This document shows positions 45,474-54,382 of a DNA stretch of 64,000 nt, piece by piece. The stretch lies in NCBI GenBank assembly GCA_903844645.1, contig CAIMUP010000054.1:1-64000 (forward strand). Direction: 5' to 3'. The position numbers were made by a program, and so were the translations under genes. This stretch comes from an uncultured Bacteroidota bacterium (GTDB lineage: Bacteria > Bacteroidota > Bacteroidia > AKYH767-A > JABDAW01). Positions within the stretch are counted from its first letter, which is position 1. Every line of letters begins with the position of its first letter. Under the pieces are notes generated by a model. The model saw only the letters and a list, made by a program, of their open reading frames with translations, ran no database searches and was not told the DNA's origin.

Positions 45474-46991
45474 ATGAAAAAAATTACAATAGTGTTAATA
45501 GTGTTCGCCTTGATTGGTTCGAAAACTCAGGCACAAATCACCTTTGTGAAATTCTATAGTAATGCAAACGGCTATTCGGTTCAACAAACATCAGATGGAG
45601 GATACATTATGACAGGATCTAATTATTATAATTATACTCATATTAATTTAATAAAGACTAATGCTAATGGAGATACTTTATGGACAAGAACTTATGGTCA
45701 TGATCTTGGAGATTATGACATAGGATATTCGGTTCAACAAACTAATGATGGTGGATATATTATTGTAGCTACTATTGCTAGTTCCAATACCAGTCCAATT
45801 CATCTTTACTTAATCAAAACGAATTCCACTGGAGATACTTTATGGACAAAAACTTATGGAAGTACTGGTAACGACTACGGATATTCTGTCAAGCAAACCC
45901 TTGATAGTGGATTTATAATTGCAGGGGCAACAGATAGTCTTGGTGCAGGAGGTTATGATGCGTTTTTAATTAAAACAAATTCTATTGGAGATACTTTATG
46001 GACAAAAACTTATGGAGGCATTAATGATGATGAGGCAAAATCAGTTGAATTGACCACAGATGGCGGATATATTATTACGGGTTATACCAATAGTTTCGGT
46101 GCTGGTGACAATGATGTTTATTTAATTAAAACAGATTCAATTGGAGATACATTGTGGACAAAGACTTTTGGTAGTGTAAATTATGATATAGGATATTCAG
46201 TTAGGCAAACTTCTGATGGCGGTTTTATCCTTGTTGGTACTTATAATCTTGTATATTTTTGTCTAATTAAAACAAATTCAATAGGTGATACTTTATGGAC
46301 AAAGAATTATTATGCTAATGTCACTAACAATAATGCACAGGCCTATTCTGTTCAGCAGACTATAGATGGAGGATACATTTTTGCAGGAACTGCTGGAAAT
46401 TGGGTTGATGGTACATCGCAAAGTATGTTAATCAAAACAAATTCAATGGGTGATACTTTATGGACGAAATATTATAGTGATGGAATTAATTTCGTTCAAC
46501 AATCAACAGATGGAGGTTATATTGTTACAGGAGAATCGTCATTAATAAAGACTGATTCTACGGGGAATAGTGGTTGTAGGTGGTCCAACTCTTCGATTTC
46601 CCTTTATTCTTTTCCAACCCTAATTTCAAACACTTCAACTATTATTAAATCAGGTTGTATGGTTAGTAGTCCATCAGAACCAGTTGGAAGCGGAGGCACC
46701 TTTGTTATTACTAGATGCTTTAGTGCTGGTATCAATGAAATAAAAACTATTGAAGATATTTCCATCTTTCCTAATCCCGCCTCCAATCTCATCACCATCT
46801 CCCTCCCCGCTACTAACATAAAATCATGCAGCATTAATCTTTATGATATGTTGGGAGAAAAGATGCTGCCCTCCTACTCTACTTATTCCACCCAAACCAC
46901 CATTGACCTATCTTCCATTCCGCAAGGAATCTACTTCCTCGAAGTGATGATGGATAACGAGAAGGTGGTGAGGAAGGTGGTGAAGATGTAG
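45474..46991 (+). CDS. T9SS type A sorting domain protein, paralogue of the 10.6-kb gene
   Basis: A 505-residue secreted protein (signal MKKITIVLIVFALIGSKTQAQ). It has about seven repeats of ~55 residues with LIKTNSIGDTLWTKTYG and GYSVQQTSDGGYI cores, nearly identical in places to the protein encoded at 10608-12155. The C-terminus is a T9SS type A signal (ISIFPNPASNLITISL ... GIYFLEVMMDNEKVVRKVVK). The two genes are 33 kb apart in opposite orientation, so they arose by dispersed duplication. The stop is 7 bp from the converging barrel-protein gene and no terminator hairpin separates them. Confidence 0.92.
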   Translation: MKKITIVLIVFALIGSKTQAQITFVKFYSNANGYSVQQTSDGGYIMTGSNYYNYTHINLIKTNANGDTLWTRTYGHDLGDYDIGYSVQQTNDGGYIIVATIASSNTSPIHLYLIKTNSTGDTLWTKTYGSTGNDYGYSVKQTLDSGFIIAGATDSLGAGGYDAFLIKTNSIGDTLWTKTYGGINDDEAKSVELTTDGGYIITGYTNSFGAGDNDVYLIKTDSIGDTLWTKTFGSVNYDIGYSVRQTSDGGFILVGTYNLVYFCLIKTNSIGDTLWTKNYYANVTNNNAQAYSVQQTIDGGYIFAGTAGNWVDGTSQSMLIKTNSMGDTLWTKYYSDGINFVQQSTDGGYIVTGESSLIKTDSTGNSGCRWSNSSISLYSFPTLISNTSTIIKSGCMVSSPSEPVGSGGTFVITRCFSAGINEIKTIEDISIFPNPASNLITISLPATNIKSCSINLYDMLGEKMLPSYSTYSTQTTIDLSSIPQGIYFLEVMMDNEKVVRKVVKM

Positions 46992-46997
46992 GGGGAA

Positions 46998-47666
46998 TTA
47001 GAAAGTATAACTCAAAGTATAGGTAAAAACCATGTTTACCTCGCCTGAATTATAATAATATGTGTTGGGATTAATACCCGTCGTGCCCCCCGGATGAGGG
47101 CGAATGGGGAGGATGGAATTTTCGTAGCGGAAATGAAACTTAAAACCCTCGGCAATAAGATAAGAGAAGCCGAGAGCGGCACTGATGTCGTACTTCTTGA
47201 ATTGAGTTCCATAGACCGGATTAGGTCCGTTTTGATTGTAATCCTCATCGGAATAAACCAAAAAACCGAATGACGGACCGATCTCCATACAGAAGCGGTC
47301 TATCGTTTTTCCGGCAACGGTAAACGGGAGTTTGTGGGAATAAATAATAGGGAATTCCACATAATTCAGCCGAAGCCGATAGGAGCTAAAGATACCATTG
47401 GCGATGCTCACCGAATCGGTCGGAGGCGGGATATAACTTCCCTTCTGGATGAAATACATTTCGAACCGGAGATCAGATTTTTCGGAGATCGGCAACTCCG
47501 TGAAAAGCCCTATGTTGAAGCCTATCTTGTTATAATCCACATCCTCCGGGTCGGTACCATACACATCGGTATTGGCGAAGCCGAGGATTAAGCCGCCCTT
47601 GAATTTTTGCGCAAAACTAAGGCTGAAGGAGAGGGCAAAAAGGGTAATCAGAAGTATCTTTTTCAT
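46998..47666 (-). CDS. Outer-membrane beta-barrel protein (PorT-like family)
   Basis: A 222-residue protein with signal peptide MKKILLITLFALSFSLSFAQ. Alternating hydrophobic strands (FKGGLILGFANTDVYG, IGFNIGLFTELPISEKSDLRFEMYFI in parts, YDISAALGFSYLIAEGFKFHFRYEN) and the final aromatic strand MVFTYTLSYTF are typical of small outer-membrane barrels such as the outer-membrane beta-barrel/PorT domain family. Function is unknown. It converges on the T9SS gene with 6 bp between stops. A candidate -7 box is at 47684-47691. Confidence 0.88.
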   Translation of the reverse strand: MKKILLITLFALSFSLSFAQKFKGGLILGFANTDVYGTDPEDVDYNKIGFNIGLFTELPISEKSDLRFEMYFIQKGSYIPPPTDSVSIANGIFSSYRLRLNYVEFPIIYSHKLPFTVAGKTIDRFCMEIGPSFGFLVYSDEDYNQNGPNPVYGTQFKKYDISAALGFSYLIAEGFKFHFRYENSILPIRPHPGGTTGINPNTYYYNSGEVNMVFTYTLSYTF

Positions 47667-47683
47667 TGTAATAATTATGGGTG

Positions 47684-47691
47684 CAAAGATA
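47684..47691 (-). promoter_or_regulatory. Bacteroidota -7 box (TATCTTTG)
   Basis: Matches TAnnTTTG on the minus strand 18 bp before the barrel-protein start; it overlaps the tail region of the preceding acetyltransferase gene. Confidence 0.45.
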
Positions 47692-47696
47692 ACTGT

Positions 47697-48260
47697 TTAT
47701 CGGGAATCGTTCGGGTTAATCAAACAAAAAATTACCGAATCGAGGAAGATTCCATTGTAATAATAATTCTCTTTGAAGTGGGCAGATTTGACAAAACCAT
47801 TATGGATAAGAACCTTGTGGGTAGCATGATGATCCTTGTCCGTGTTCGCCTCAATAGAATGGAGGTTCATGGTCTTGAAACCGAACTCGATAACCATTTT
47901 CATCGCCTCCGTCATAATGCCTTGGTTCCAATAATCAGGATGCAGGTCGTACCCTATTTCGGCACGGAACCTATCCTTCATTAATTTCCAGAAACCAATA
48001 CTTCCGATGATTTTATTAGAAGGTTTTAAGGTAATCCCCCATCTGATGCCTGTTTCATTAGTAAGCAATTCATCCAACAGATTGATGTTCGCAATAGCCT
48101 CATTAATATCCGGGCTACGGTCTTTGCCAAGGTATTTCACCACCTTAATATCCGATCGGATAGCGAAGATTTCGTTCGTATCGTCGAGAGTAACTTTCCG
48201 TAATCTCAAACGATTGCTTTCGAGGGTCGGGAAAGGTTTGAATACGGAGGTATCAATCAT
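47697..48260 (-). CDS. GNAT-family N-acetyltransferase (RimJ/RimL type)
   Basis: A 187-residue acetyl-CoA-dependent transferase. It opens with FPTLESNRLRLRKVTLDDTNEIFAIRSD, the usual start of the RimJ/RimL group. The acetyl-CoA loop region is RAEIGYDLHPDYWNQGIMTEAMKMVIEFGF near residues 90-120 (read in two parts), and the C-terminal HKVLIHNGFVKSAHFKENYYYNG is typical. The substrate may be a protein N-terminus or a small amine. It is transcribed leftward, 30 bp ahead of the barrel-protein gene. Confidence 0.92.
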   Translation of the reverse strand: MIDTSVFKPFPTLESNRLRLRKVTLDDTNEIFAIRSDIKVVKYLGKDRSPDINEAIANINLLDELLTNETGIRWGITLKPSNKIIGSIGFWKLMKDRFRAEIGYDLHPDYWNQGIMTEAMKMVIEFGFKTMNLHSIEANTDKDHHATHKVLIHNGFVKSAHFKENYYYNGIFLDSVIFCLINPNDSR

Positions 48261-48313
48261 CTTCAGTAGGATAAATGGATCTTAAAACCTAACCATTCAG
48301 AGGTTCAGGGAAA

Positions 48314-48814
48314 CTAAGATTTCGTTTGAGCAAGTTCTCGCTTCAATGCCACCATCGCAATAGCAGTGAGGGCAGCTTCTTCGCCTTTATTCCCCATAAT
48401 TCCGCCAGCCCTATCCATTGCTTGCTGGTTGTTATTGCAGGTAAGCACCGCGAAGACAAAGGGTTTGGTGTACTTGAGGTTCAATTGCATGATACCATCT
48501 GCAACTGAAGCGCAAATGTAATCGTAATGTGTAGTCTCGCCCTTAATAACACATCCTAAGCAGATCACAGCATCGGGATGAAACTTTTCTTCTATCATCT
48601 GCGCTCCTAAAGGTAATTCAAAGCTGCCGGGAACAGTTTTTACCATAATATTTTTTTCAGGAACGCCATTCTTCTTGAGGGTATTCAAAGCCCCTTTCAG
48701 CAATGCTTTAGTAATTGTTTCGTTCCATTCAGAAACTACGATACCGATGTGCATATCTTTACCTGAAAGCGTATTCTTTCTGCGGGCTGTTGCAGAGGAT
48801 TTAAAGTTTGTCAC
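48314..48814 (-). CDS. ribH: 6,7-dimethyl-8-ribityllumazine synthase
   Basis: A 166-residue subunit of the icosahedral or pentameric enzyme that makes the last riboflavin precursor from the ribityl-aminouracil and a four-carbon phosphate. Conserved parts: IGIVVSEWNETITKALLKGA near residue 24, VKTVPGSFELPLGAQ near 60, CLGCVIKGETTHYDYIC with the catalytic His near 90, and FAVLTCNNNQQAMDRAGG near 122. The length is normal. No other rib gene or FMN riboswitch was recognised nearby. Confidence 0.97.
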   Translation of the reverse strand: MTNFKSSATARRKNTLSGKDMHIGIVVSEWNETITKALLKGALNTLKKNGVPEKNIMVKTVPGSFELPLGAQMIEEKFHPDAVICLGCVIKGETTHYDYICASVADGIMQLNLKYTKPFVFAVLTCNNNQQAMDRAGGIMGNKGEEAALTAIAMVALKRELAQTKS

Positions 48815-48848
48815 GAAAAATAATATTAGGAATAGGGAATAGAAGAAC

Positions 48849-49523
48849 CTATTTCTTCATGCCTTCTGCCCGTGCAATGTATTTATCTACTTCTCTGCCC
48901 TCTTGGGTTTCAAAATATTCCTTACGGATTTGTTGATAAATCTTAATTGCATCCTCGTATTTGCCGCCGTCTTCATAAGCCCCTGCGACTTTCATCAGGT
49001 AAAGAGGAGTGGTCAATTTATTCTTCTTTTTATTTGCTGCCTTGAGGTAATATTTAATGGCATCATCAGCCTTTCCAAGCTCCATGTAAGCATCGCCAAT
49101 ATCTCCTGTGGCTATTTGAGAAATCACTTCATCGCTGCCATCAAAAGCATTCAAGGCATCTATGGCTTCCTGATACATCCCCTTCCTTAAATAGCACACT
49201 CCGAGATAGTAATGTGCCAGATTGCCCGACTTGGTGCCGCTATATTTCGTAGATAATTCCTTAAACCCAGGTGCTAAATCTCTACCGTTGATGGCAAGGT
49301 CTATAGAATCCCTTTCAAAGTTCTGTTCTGCCATGAACATACTTTTTTCTGCCTGTAATTCGTTCGGGGCTACGATGAATTTTTGATACCCGACATACCC
49401 GAAGATTGTTACCACGAATACCGCCAAAATGATGGAAAGGCTCTTCTTGTTATCAAGGATGTACTGCTCCGCCTTGCTGAAGGTTTCGCCCATGTTTGAA
49501 TCGTTTGTTGTTTCTTTTGCCAT
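48849..49523 (-). CDS. Membrane-anchored tetratricopeptide repeat protein
   Basis: A 224-residue protein with one membrane helix (LSIILAVFVVTIFGYVGYQKF, residues ~34-54) and a periplasmic TPR region. Repeats are seen as NLAHYYLGVCYLRKGMYQEAIDALN, DIGDAYMELGKADDAIKYYLKA and KVAGAYEDGGKYEDAIKIYQQI (each read in part). The arrangement resembles YfgM-like anchored TPR proteins that act as envelope chaperone partners, but the role here is not known. It precedes ribH by 35 bp in the same direction. The promoter is at 49546-49574. Confidence 0.88.
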   Translation of the reverse strand: MAKETTNDSNMGETFSKAEQYILDNKKSLSIILAVFVVTIFGYVGYQKFIVAPNELQAEKSMFMAEQNFERDSIDLAINGRDLAPGFKELSTKYSGTKSGNLAHYYLGVCYLRKGMYQEAIDALNAFDGSDEVISQIATGDIGDAYMELGKADDAIKYYLKAANKKKNKLTTPLYLMKVAGAYEDGGKYEDAIKIYQQIRKEYFETQEGREVDKYIARAEGMKK

Positions 49524-49545
49524 TAGCTATTATTATTAGAGGGCG

Positions 49546-49574
49546 CAAAACTACAATAATTTTGTTAATAGCAA
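49546..49574 (-). promoter_or_regulatory. Promoter, TTG-N18-TAGTTTTG
   Basis: -7 box at 49546-49553 and TTG at 49572-49574 on the minus strand, spacing 18 bp, 23 bp before the TPR protein start. Confidence 0.6.
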
Positions 49575-49601
49575 CACATCGGGCTAATTTTCTCCAATTT
49601 A

Positions 49602-49686
49602 AGGTATGTCATCTGTAAAAAAACAGATGCCTCCCAGAAGTTCAGGTATGCCATCTGTAAAAAAAAGATGCCATTCCTCATAAAAA
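49602..49686. repeat. Two-copy repeat, 42-bp unit, with internal dyad
   Basis: AGGTATGTCATCTGTAAAAA at 49602 recurs as AGGTATGCCATCTGTAAAAA at 49644, exactly 42 bp later. Each copy has CATCTGT-A7-ACAGATG-like complementarity, so each could fold. It lies between the promoter of the TPR gene and the terminator of the large T9SS gene. Copy number is low, so on its own it would be unremarkable; the 42-bp step links it to the other arrays. Confidence 0.7.
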
Positions 49687-49725
49687 GGAAATGCCCCACG
49701 AAGATTCCTCGCGGGGCATTTATTT
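49685..49725 (-). terminator. Rho-independent terminator of the large T9SS gene
   Basis: AAATGCCCCACG at 49689-49700 and CGCGGGGCATTT at 49710-49721 form a 12-bp stem with one mismatch. The A-rich left flank becomes a U-rich tail on the minus strand. Confidence 0.85.
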
Positions 49726-49741
49726 AGGGAATCGGATTCCT

Positions 49742-52723
49742 TTAATTCACCATTATTTTCTTTTGGATAATGCTGTTATTATTCTTTAATACCACGAAAT
49801 AAACACCATTGGAAACATTGGCGAGATTCATTTGATATTGATTCTCGCCGATAACGGTACTCCCATTAATATGGCTGATTACGCGACCTGTAACATCTAT
49901 CAATTGAATGTTATATCCTTCCTCTTTTTCGGTATTGAATGCGATATTCAGGAAGTCTTTGGCAGGGTTCGGATAGGCATCGAAGGTGGTCGCGAATTCC
50001 TCGGTTTCTCCCTCCTCGAGCCTCGCGGCGGTAGTGAATGTCTGCACCGTAGTCCATGCCGAAACATTGGTCAAGGCTGAATTGCAATTGGTGCGTACCT
50101 GCCAATCGTAAGACGTGTTATGAGTGAGGGCAGAGAACGTATAATGGGTATTCGGAGTAACGGTATAGGTAGTCCAGGTATTCAGATTATGCTTGCTGAT
50201 GCGGATGCTGTTGCTGTAATAACAAGTCGGCAATATCCAATTAGCCATTGCCGTAGTAGCCGCAATATTGGTTGTCGGAGCGGCAGGGAATGTCGGTACA
50301 TTACACGCCAAACTAACGACGGATGAGGCACTGCCAGTACATCCATTAGAACCTGAAACGGTAACGCTGTAAGTCCCGGGATTACTCTGCGTAACGGTGA
50401 TGGATTGCACTGAGGCATTGGTATTCCAATGATACGAAGAATAAGGACTTCCGGCATTCAGGGTTACGTTCCCAGTACCAGTGCAGTAGGTCGCAATGCC
50501 CGTAGCAGTAATGCTCGGAACAGGACTTGCATTGAAGTTAATAGTGGTACTGGTCGAACTGCTGCATGTTCCATTCACTACTATTACCGAATACGTTCCC
50601 GATGTGGTTACGCCTATTGTAGATGTGGTTGCACCGTTGCTCCAAGTATAAAAAGGATAAGCAGATGTAGTTCCTAACGTAATCGTAGTTCCGCTGCAAG
50701 CTGTGGTAGCACCGGTAATCACAGGATTCGGGAAGGCAACGGTGGTAACATTTACAGAAGCCGTTCCGGTACATCCATTGCTACTGGTAGCAGTTACGGA
50801 ATAGGTTCCGGCAGTGGCAGTAGTGATGTATTCAGTAGTGGCACTCGTATTCCAAATATAAGAAGGATAGGTGCCGGCATCCAATGATACATTGAATCCA
50901 GGGCATAAGGTAGTGGTACCATTTGGAGTGATCCTCACGCTTGGCGAGGTATTCACGGTAACAGTTCTGGAGGCAGTACCCGTGCATCCGTTTCCATCGG
51001 TAACGGTAACAAGATAATTGCGGGAGGTCGTGGCAGCAATGGCTTCGGAAGTAGCATTCGTATTCCAATGATAGGAGGCATAGGAACCAGCATCCAACGT
51101 AACCGAACCACCGGAACAGAAGGTGGTAGCTCCACTCGCGGTAATGCTTGGAGAAGGTGAGGTATGCACTATAAATTCAATAAGATTAGAAGCAGAACAA
51201 CCTGTTGTGAGATTGGTAACATATACGATATAATTCCCTGTCATATCGGCATTATAGGTGGAGGTATTTGCAGAATAATTATCGGGAGTAACCCAAGAAT
51301 AGGAATAATTCGTTCCTGTTGGCGTAGCCTGAAGGACAATATGCCCCTGACGACTACACATCAAAGTAGAACCATTTGGAGTAATTTGAGCATCAGGTCC
51401 GGCTAAGATGGTGTAGGAGCCATTCATCAGATTACCACAATACACACTCTTCATGGTATAAGTTCCCGGATCTAAAAAGAAGTTGCCGAAATTCACAGCA
51501 CCGCCATTTGCATCTCCTGGATATGTACCGCCATAAGGGTTTCCATTCATTAATAATTGATACCAATCATCAGGATTACTCGCTGCCAATGATAAATTAA
51601 TACTGCTGCTGTAGCAAAATGATGTGCCGCTGGCAATGAAGTTGTAAGTACCCCCTTCGGCAGTAATATAGGTGGAAGCATATCCATAACATCCATTCAA
51701 ATCAACGGTAAGATAATAGGTATCGCTACCACCAATTACTTGGGATTGATTAGTTCCATAACCGCCTGCAAAATTCTGACTTCCGTACCATTCCCAATAA
51801 TAATTATCATACCCTGCTCCGGCATCTATGGTGCTTCCAGCACACAGTATATTATCAGTAATTACAGGATAAGGGTCTTGTGTTACGGTAAAAGAACCAT
51901 TCATTAAATTATTACAAAAATAACTGCTGACGGTATATGTTCCGGCATCTAAAAAGTAGTTTCCAAAATCTACAAAGCCTCCGTAGGCATCGCCCTGATA
52001 GGTGCTTCCATAGGGGTTTCCATTCCATAAAAGTTGATACCAATCATCGGGATTGGATGCCGATAATGACAAATCTATTATGCTGCTTGTGCAGAGAGAA
52101 GAAGCACTTGCCGAGAAATCGTAAGTACCCCCTTCGGCAGTAATATAAGTAGAGGCATAGCCCGAACATCCGTTCAAATCTACCGTAAGGTAATAGGTAT
52201 CGCTACCGCCAATTACTTGTGTTTCGTTAGTTCCGTAGCCACCAGCAAAGTTCTGGTTGCCGAACCATTCCCAATAATAATTATCGTACCCTGTGCCTGC
52301 ATCTACGGTGCTCCCTACACAGAGGAGATTGCTCCCTGTAATAATAGGAGCGGGATTTGAGGCGATGGTTAAGGTCATGACATCGGTGGAAGTTCCTTCA
52401 TCGCAGGTTACTGTTAAAGTAATCTGAACTGATTGATTGGCGATGTCATTCGCACCAGGCGAATAGACCGTTGTTGGAGTTGATGGATCATCAAAAAATC
52501 CATCTCCGTTCGTGCTCCAACTGAAAATGGGATTCGAGGAAGTCGAAGTTCCATAAATAGGAATCGGGGCATCGTTCGCGCACATTCTTTGGTTTCCGCC
52601 AGCGGAAACGTAACAGGATTGTGCAAAGGTTTTCGTTGTTATCCCTAAGAGGATACTTACTGCGAGGAAACAAAGTCCTGCAATGATTCGTGCCGAATTC
52701 GTGGCTGTGTGTTTTTTACTCAT
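49742..52723 (-). CDS. Large T9SS type A sorting domain protein with Ig/PKD-like repeats
   Basis: Secreted surface protein of 993 residues, signal peptide ending near TKTFAQSC. It starts with a PKD-like segment (CYVSAGGNQRMCANDAPIPI). Two nearly identical ~145-residue blocks follow (each with AGTGYDNYYWEWFGNQNFAGGYG-like and NPDDWYQLLWNGNPYG-like stretches). Then there are about six SprB-like modules with CSGGSVTLDAGSYASYHWNT cores, and a fibronectin III-like domain near residues 815-900. The C-terminus is type A (FDAYPNPAKDFLNIAF ... GVYFVVLKNNNSIIQKKIMV). Repeats rich in Thr, Ser and Gly suggest an adhesin-like filament; this is an inference. Confidence 0.92.
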   Translation of the reverse strand: MSKKHTATNSARIIAGLCFLAVSILLGITTKTFAQSCYVSAGGNQRMCANDAPIPIYGTSTSSNPIFSWSTNGDGFFDDPSTPTTVYSPGANDIANQSVQITLTVTCDEGTSTDVMTLTIASNPAPIITGSNLLCVGSTVDAGTGYDNYYWEWFGNQNFAGGYGTNETQVIGGSDTYYLTVDLNGCSGYASTYITAEGGTYDFSASASSLCTSSIIDLSLSASNPDDWYQLLWNGNPYGSTYQGDAYGGFVDFGNYFLDAGTYTVSSYFCNNLMNGSFTVTQDPYPVITDNILCAGSTIDAGAGYDNYYWEWYGSQNFAGGYGTNQSQVIGGSDTYYLTVDLNGCYGYASTYITAEGGTYNFIASGTSFCYSSSINLSLAASNPDDWYQLLMNGNPYGGTYPGDANGGAVNFGNFFLDPGTYTMKSVYCGNLMNGSYTILAGPDAQITPNGSTLMCSRQGHIVLQATPTGTNYSYSWVTPDNYSANTSTYNADMTGNYIVYVTNLTTGCSASNLIEFIVHTSPSPSITASGATTFCSGGSVTLDAGSYASYHWNTNATSEAIAATTSRNYLVTVTDGNGCTGTASRTVTVNTSPSVRITPNGTTTLCPGFNVSLDAGTYPSYIWNTSATTEYITTATAGTYSVTATSSNGCTGTASVNVTTVAFPNPVITGATTACSGTTITLGTTSAYPFYTWSNGATTSTIGVTTSGTYSVIVVNGTCSSSTSTTINFNASPVPSITATGIATYCTGTGNVTLNAGSPYSSYHWNTNASVQSITVTQSNPGTYSVTVSGSNGCTGSASSVVSLACNVPTFPAAPTTNIAATTAMANWILPTCYYSNSIRISKHNLNTWTTYTVTPNTHYTFSALTHNTSYDWQVRTNCNSALTNVSAWTTVQTFTTAARLEEGETEEFATTFDAYPNPAKDFLNIAFNTEKEEGYNIQLIDVTGRVISHINGSTVIGENQYQMNLANVSNGVYFVVLKNNNSIIQKKIMVN

Positions 52724-52900
52724 AGATTGATGTATTAAATTAATAAAATTAGTTGATGTAGGAACTTTTACGACGGCAAATTTTTAAAGTTGCAAAGTTT
52801 TGAAGTTTTATTTTTGCAACCCGAAGGAGAAATTTTTTTAGTAGATAGAATATAATATGCCTAACAATGGTAATGCCTGGGGGTGAATAAAGTAACAGGA

Positions 52901-53893
52901 TTACGCATCATTATCTTTTTTCGATTTTTTCTTCTTATAATATTTGCCTAAGTTTTTAATGCAAACTTTATTGTTGCATTCCCGGCACCAAGTTCCGTTG
53001 TGATAAACATTGGTTGGTGATGCCATCCATTGGTGTCCTTCGGCGCATTCCCATTGGAGTTTGGAATAAATGTTTTCATATTTTTTTGATAAACATTTGC
53101 CTCCTTTTGTTTTTGCAAAGGCTCGCATTTCAACGATGGTATGCTTTGCTTTTCCAGAACAATAGGGGCACCAATGTCCTGTACCAACGGTGTTTGCTGA
53201 AGTCGTCCAGATATGACCTTTGGCACATTCCCATACCATGGGTGCGCTGCATTTTACATATACTTCTGTTAATAATTTGCCTCCATTTTTAATAGCAATA
53301 TCTTGATATACCATAATGTCGTTTTTCTGGTTTTCCCCTTTATGTTTGAATGCACATTTGGGGCACCATCTTCTATTTATGATTGATGCAGGTATTGCCT
53401 TCCAGATATGTCCTTCTGAACATTGCCAAAGCAACTTGGTGGTGCTGTTTGTATATTTTTCTGATAAGCATTTTCCTTGACGTTTTTCTGCGATGGCTTT
53501 CATATCCTCAATGGTATAAATTCTTCCTGCACAAGTAGGACACCAGTTCCCTTTCTTTATTAATCTTGGTGCTGCTGTCCATTGATGTCCCTGATCGCAT
53601 TCAAATAAAAGATGCGTATGATTATTTTTATATTCTGTAGCAAGGCATTTACCACCCTGTCCAATAGCAATGGTTTTAATCACCTCTAACTGTTCAGAGT
53701 TTATCTCATACTTATTACATTGAGCACACCATGCTCCGCGTCTGATAACCTGAAACTCCATATCCCAGGTATGTCCCCGTTCGCATCTCCAAGCCATGCG
53801 AGTAGCATCATTAATATATTCCGTACTCAAACACTTGCCTCCTTTATTAGCGGCATATTCCTGTGCATCATCAAGCGTTAAACGTTTCCCCAT
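52901..53893 (-). CDS. Protein of five tandem treble-clef/zinc-ribbon modules
   Basis: A 330-residue protein made almost wholly of five ~60-residue modules. Each has a GGKCLS-x-x-Y-x-N opening, a WxC-xx-GHxW core and a final W-C-xx-C. Cores are RCERGHTW/WCAQC, ECDQGHQW/WCPTC, QCSEGHIW/WCPKC, ECAKGHIW/WCPYC and ECAEGHQW/WCREC; all five keep the Cys-His-Cys-Cys set, so five zinc ions could bind. The modules resemble the 'probable zinc-ribbon' repeats (DUF4379-like) found in phage, giant virus and scattered bacterial proteins, some linked to endonucleases. No nuclease domain is present here. The C-terminus is basic (KKKKSKK), suggesting nucleic acid binding. Confidence 0.85.
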   Translation of the reverse strand: MGKRLTLDDAQEYAANKGGKCLSTEYINDATRMAWRCERGHTWDMEFQVIRRGAWCAQCNKYEINSEQLEVIKTIAIGQGGKCLATEYKNNHTHLLFECDQGHQWTAAPRLIKKGNWCPTCAGRIYTIEDMKAIAEKRQGKCLSEKYTNSTTKLLWQCSEGHIWKAIPASIINRRWCPKCAFKHKGENQKNDIMVYQDIAIKNGGKLLTEVYVKCSAPMVWECAKGHIWTTSANTVGTGHWCPYCSGKAKHTIVEMRAFAKTKGGKCLSKKYENIYSKLQWECAEGHQWMASPTNVYHNGTWCRECNNKVCIKNLGKYYKKKKSKKDNDA

Positions 53894-53989
53894 CCCCTAC
53901 ACCATCTCAATCTTCCCATTCACCTTCAACCCAAGCATCACAATTAATAGTATCCGTGTTTTCATCTTCATTAATTTTTTTGTGAATGG

Positions 53990-53997
53990 CAAAAGTA
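53990..53997 (-). promoter_or_regulatory. Bacteroidota -7 box (TACTTTTG)
   Basis: Matches TAnnTTTG on the minus strand ~97 bp before the zinc-ribbon protein start and on the gene side of the neighbouring array. Confidence 0.45.
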
Positions 53998-54107
53998 GGA
54001 AAAAGGAAATGATTTCCGCAAGTGTCATTTTGAGAAAAGTTCCTTTTTATACTTGAAAATCGGGTTTTATAACGGGAAAAAGAGACAACACAGCACTTGG
54101 CAACCCG

Positions 54108-54290
54108 CTAACACGTGTGGGGGTGTTGGCAACACGTGTGGGGGTGTTGCTCACATGTGTGAGGGTGTTGCTCACACGTGTGGGGGTGTTGCTCACACGT
54201 GTGGGGGTGTTGCTCACACGTGTGGGGGTGTTGCTCACACGTGTGAGGGTGTTGCTAACACGTGTGAGGGTGTTGCTAACATTAGTGAGC
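54108..54290. repeat. Tandem array, 21-bp unit, 8 copies (ACACGTGTGGGGGTGTTGCT family)
   Basis: ACACGTGT, a perfect 8-bp palindrome, or the variant ACATGTGT recurs from 54111 every 21 bp, followed by GGGGGTGTTG or GAGGGTGTTG. The strongly G-rich strand is the plus strand. A decayed ninth unit (ACATTAGTGAG) ends the array. It lies between the zinc-ribbon gene's promoter and the terminator of the next leftward gene. Confidence 0.95.
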
Positions 54291-54324
54291 TACAAATTTG
54301 TGTTGAATGAAGGGTACGGATATA

Positions 54325-54365
54325 AAAAAGCAGCCCTCCGATTGGGTATCAGAGGGCTGCTTTGG
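54325..54365 (-). terminator. Rho-independent terminator
   Basis: AAAGCAGCCCTC at 54327-54338 pairs with GAGGGCTGCTTT at 54352-54363. The A6 run on the left reads as U6 after the stem on the minus strand, ending the gene 54383-55192. Confidence 0.9.
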
Positions 54366-54382
54366 TTTAAAATAAGAGGGTG

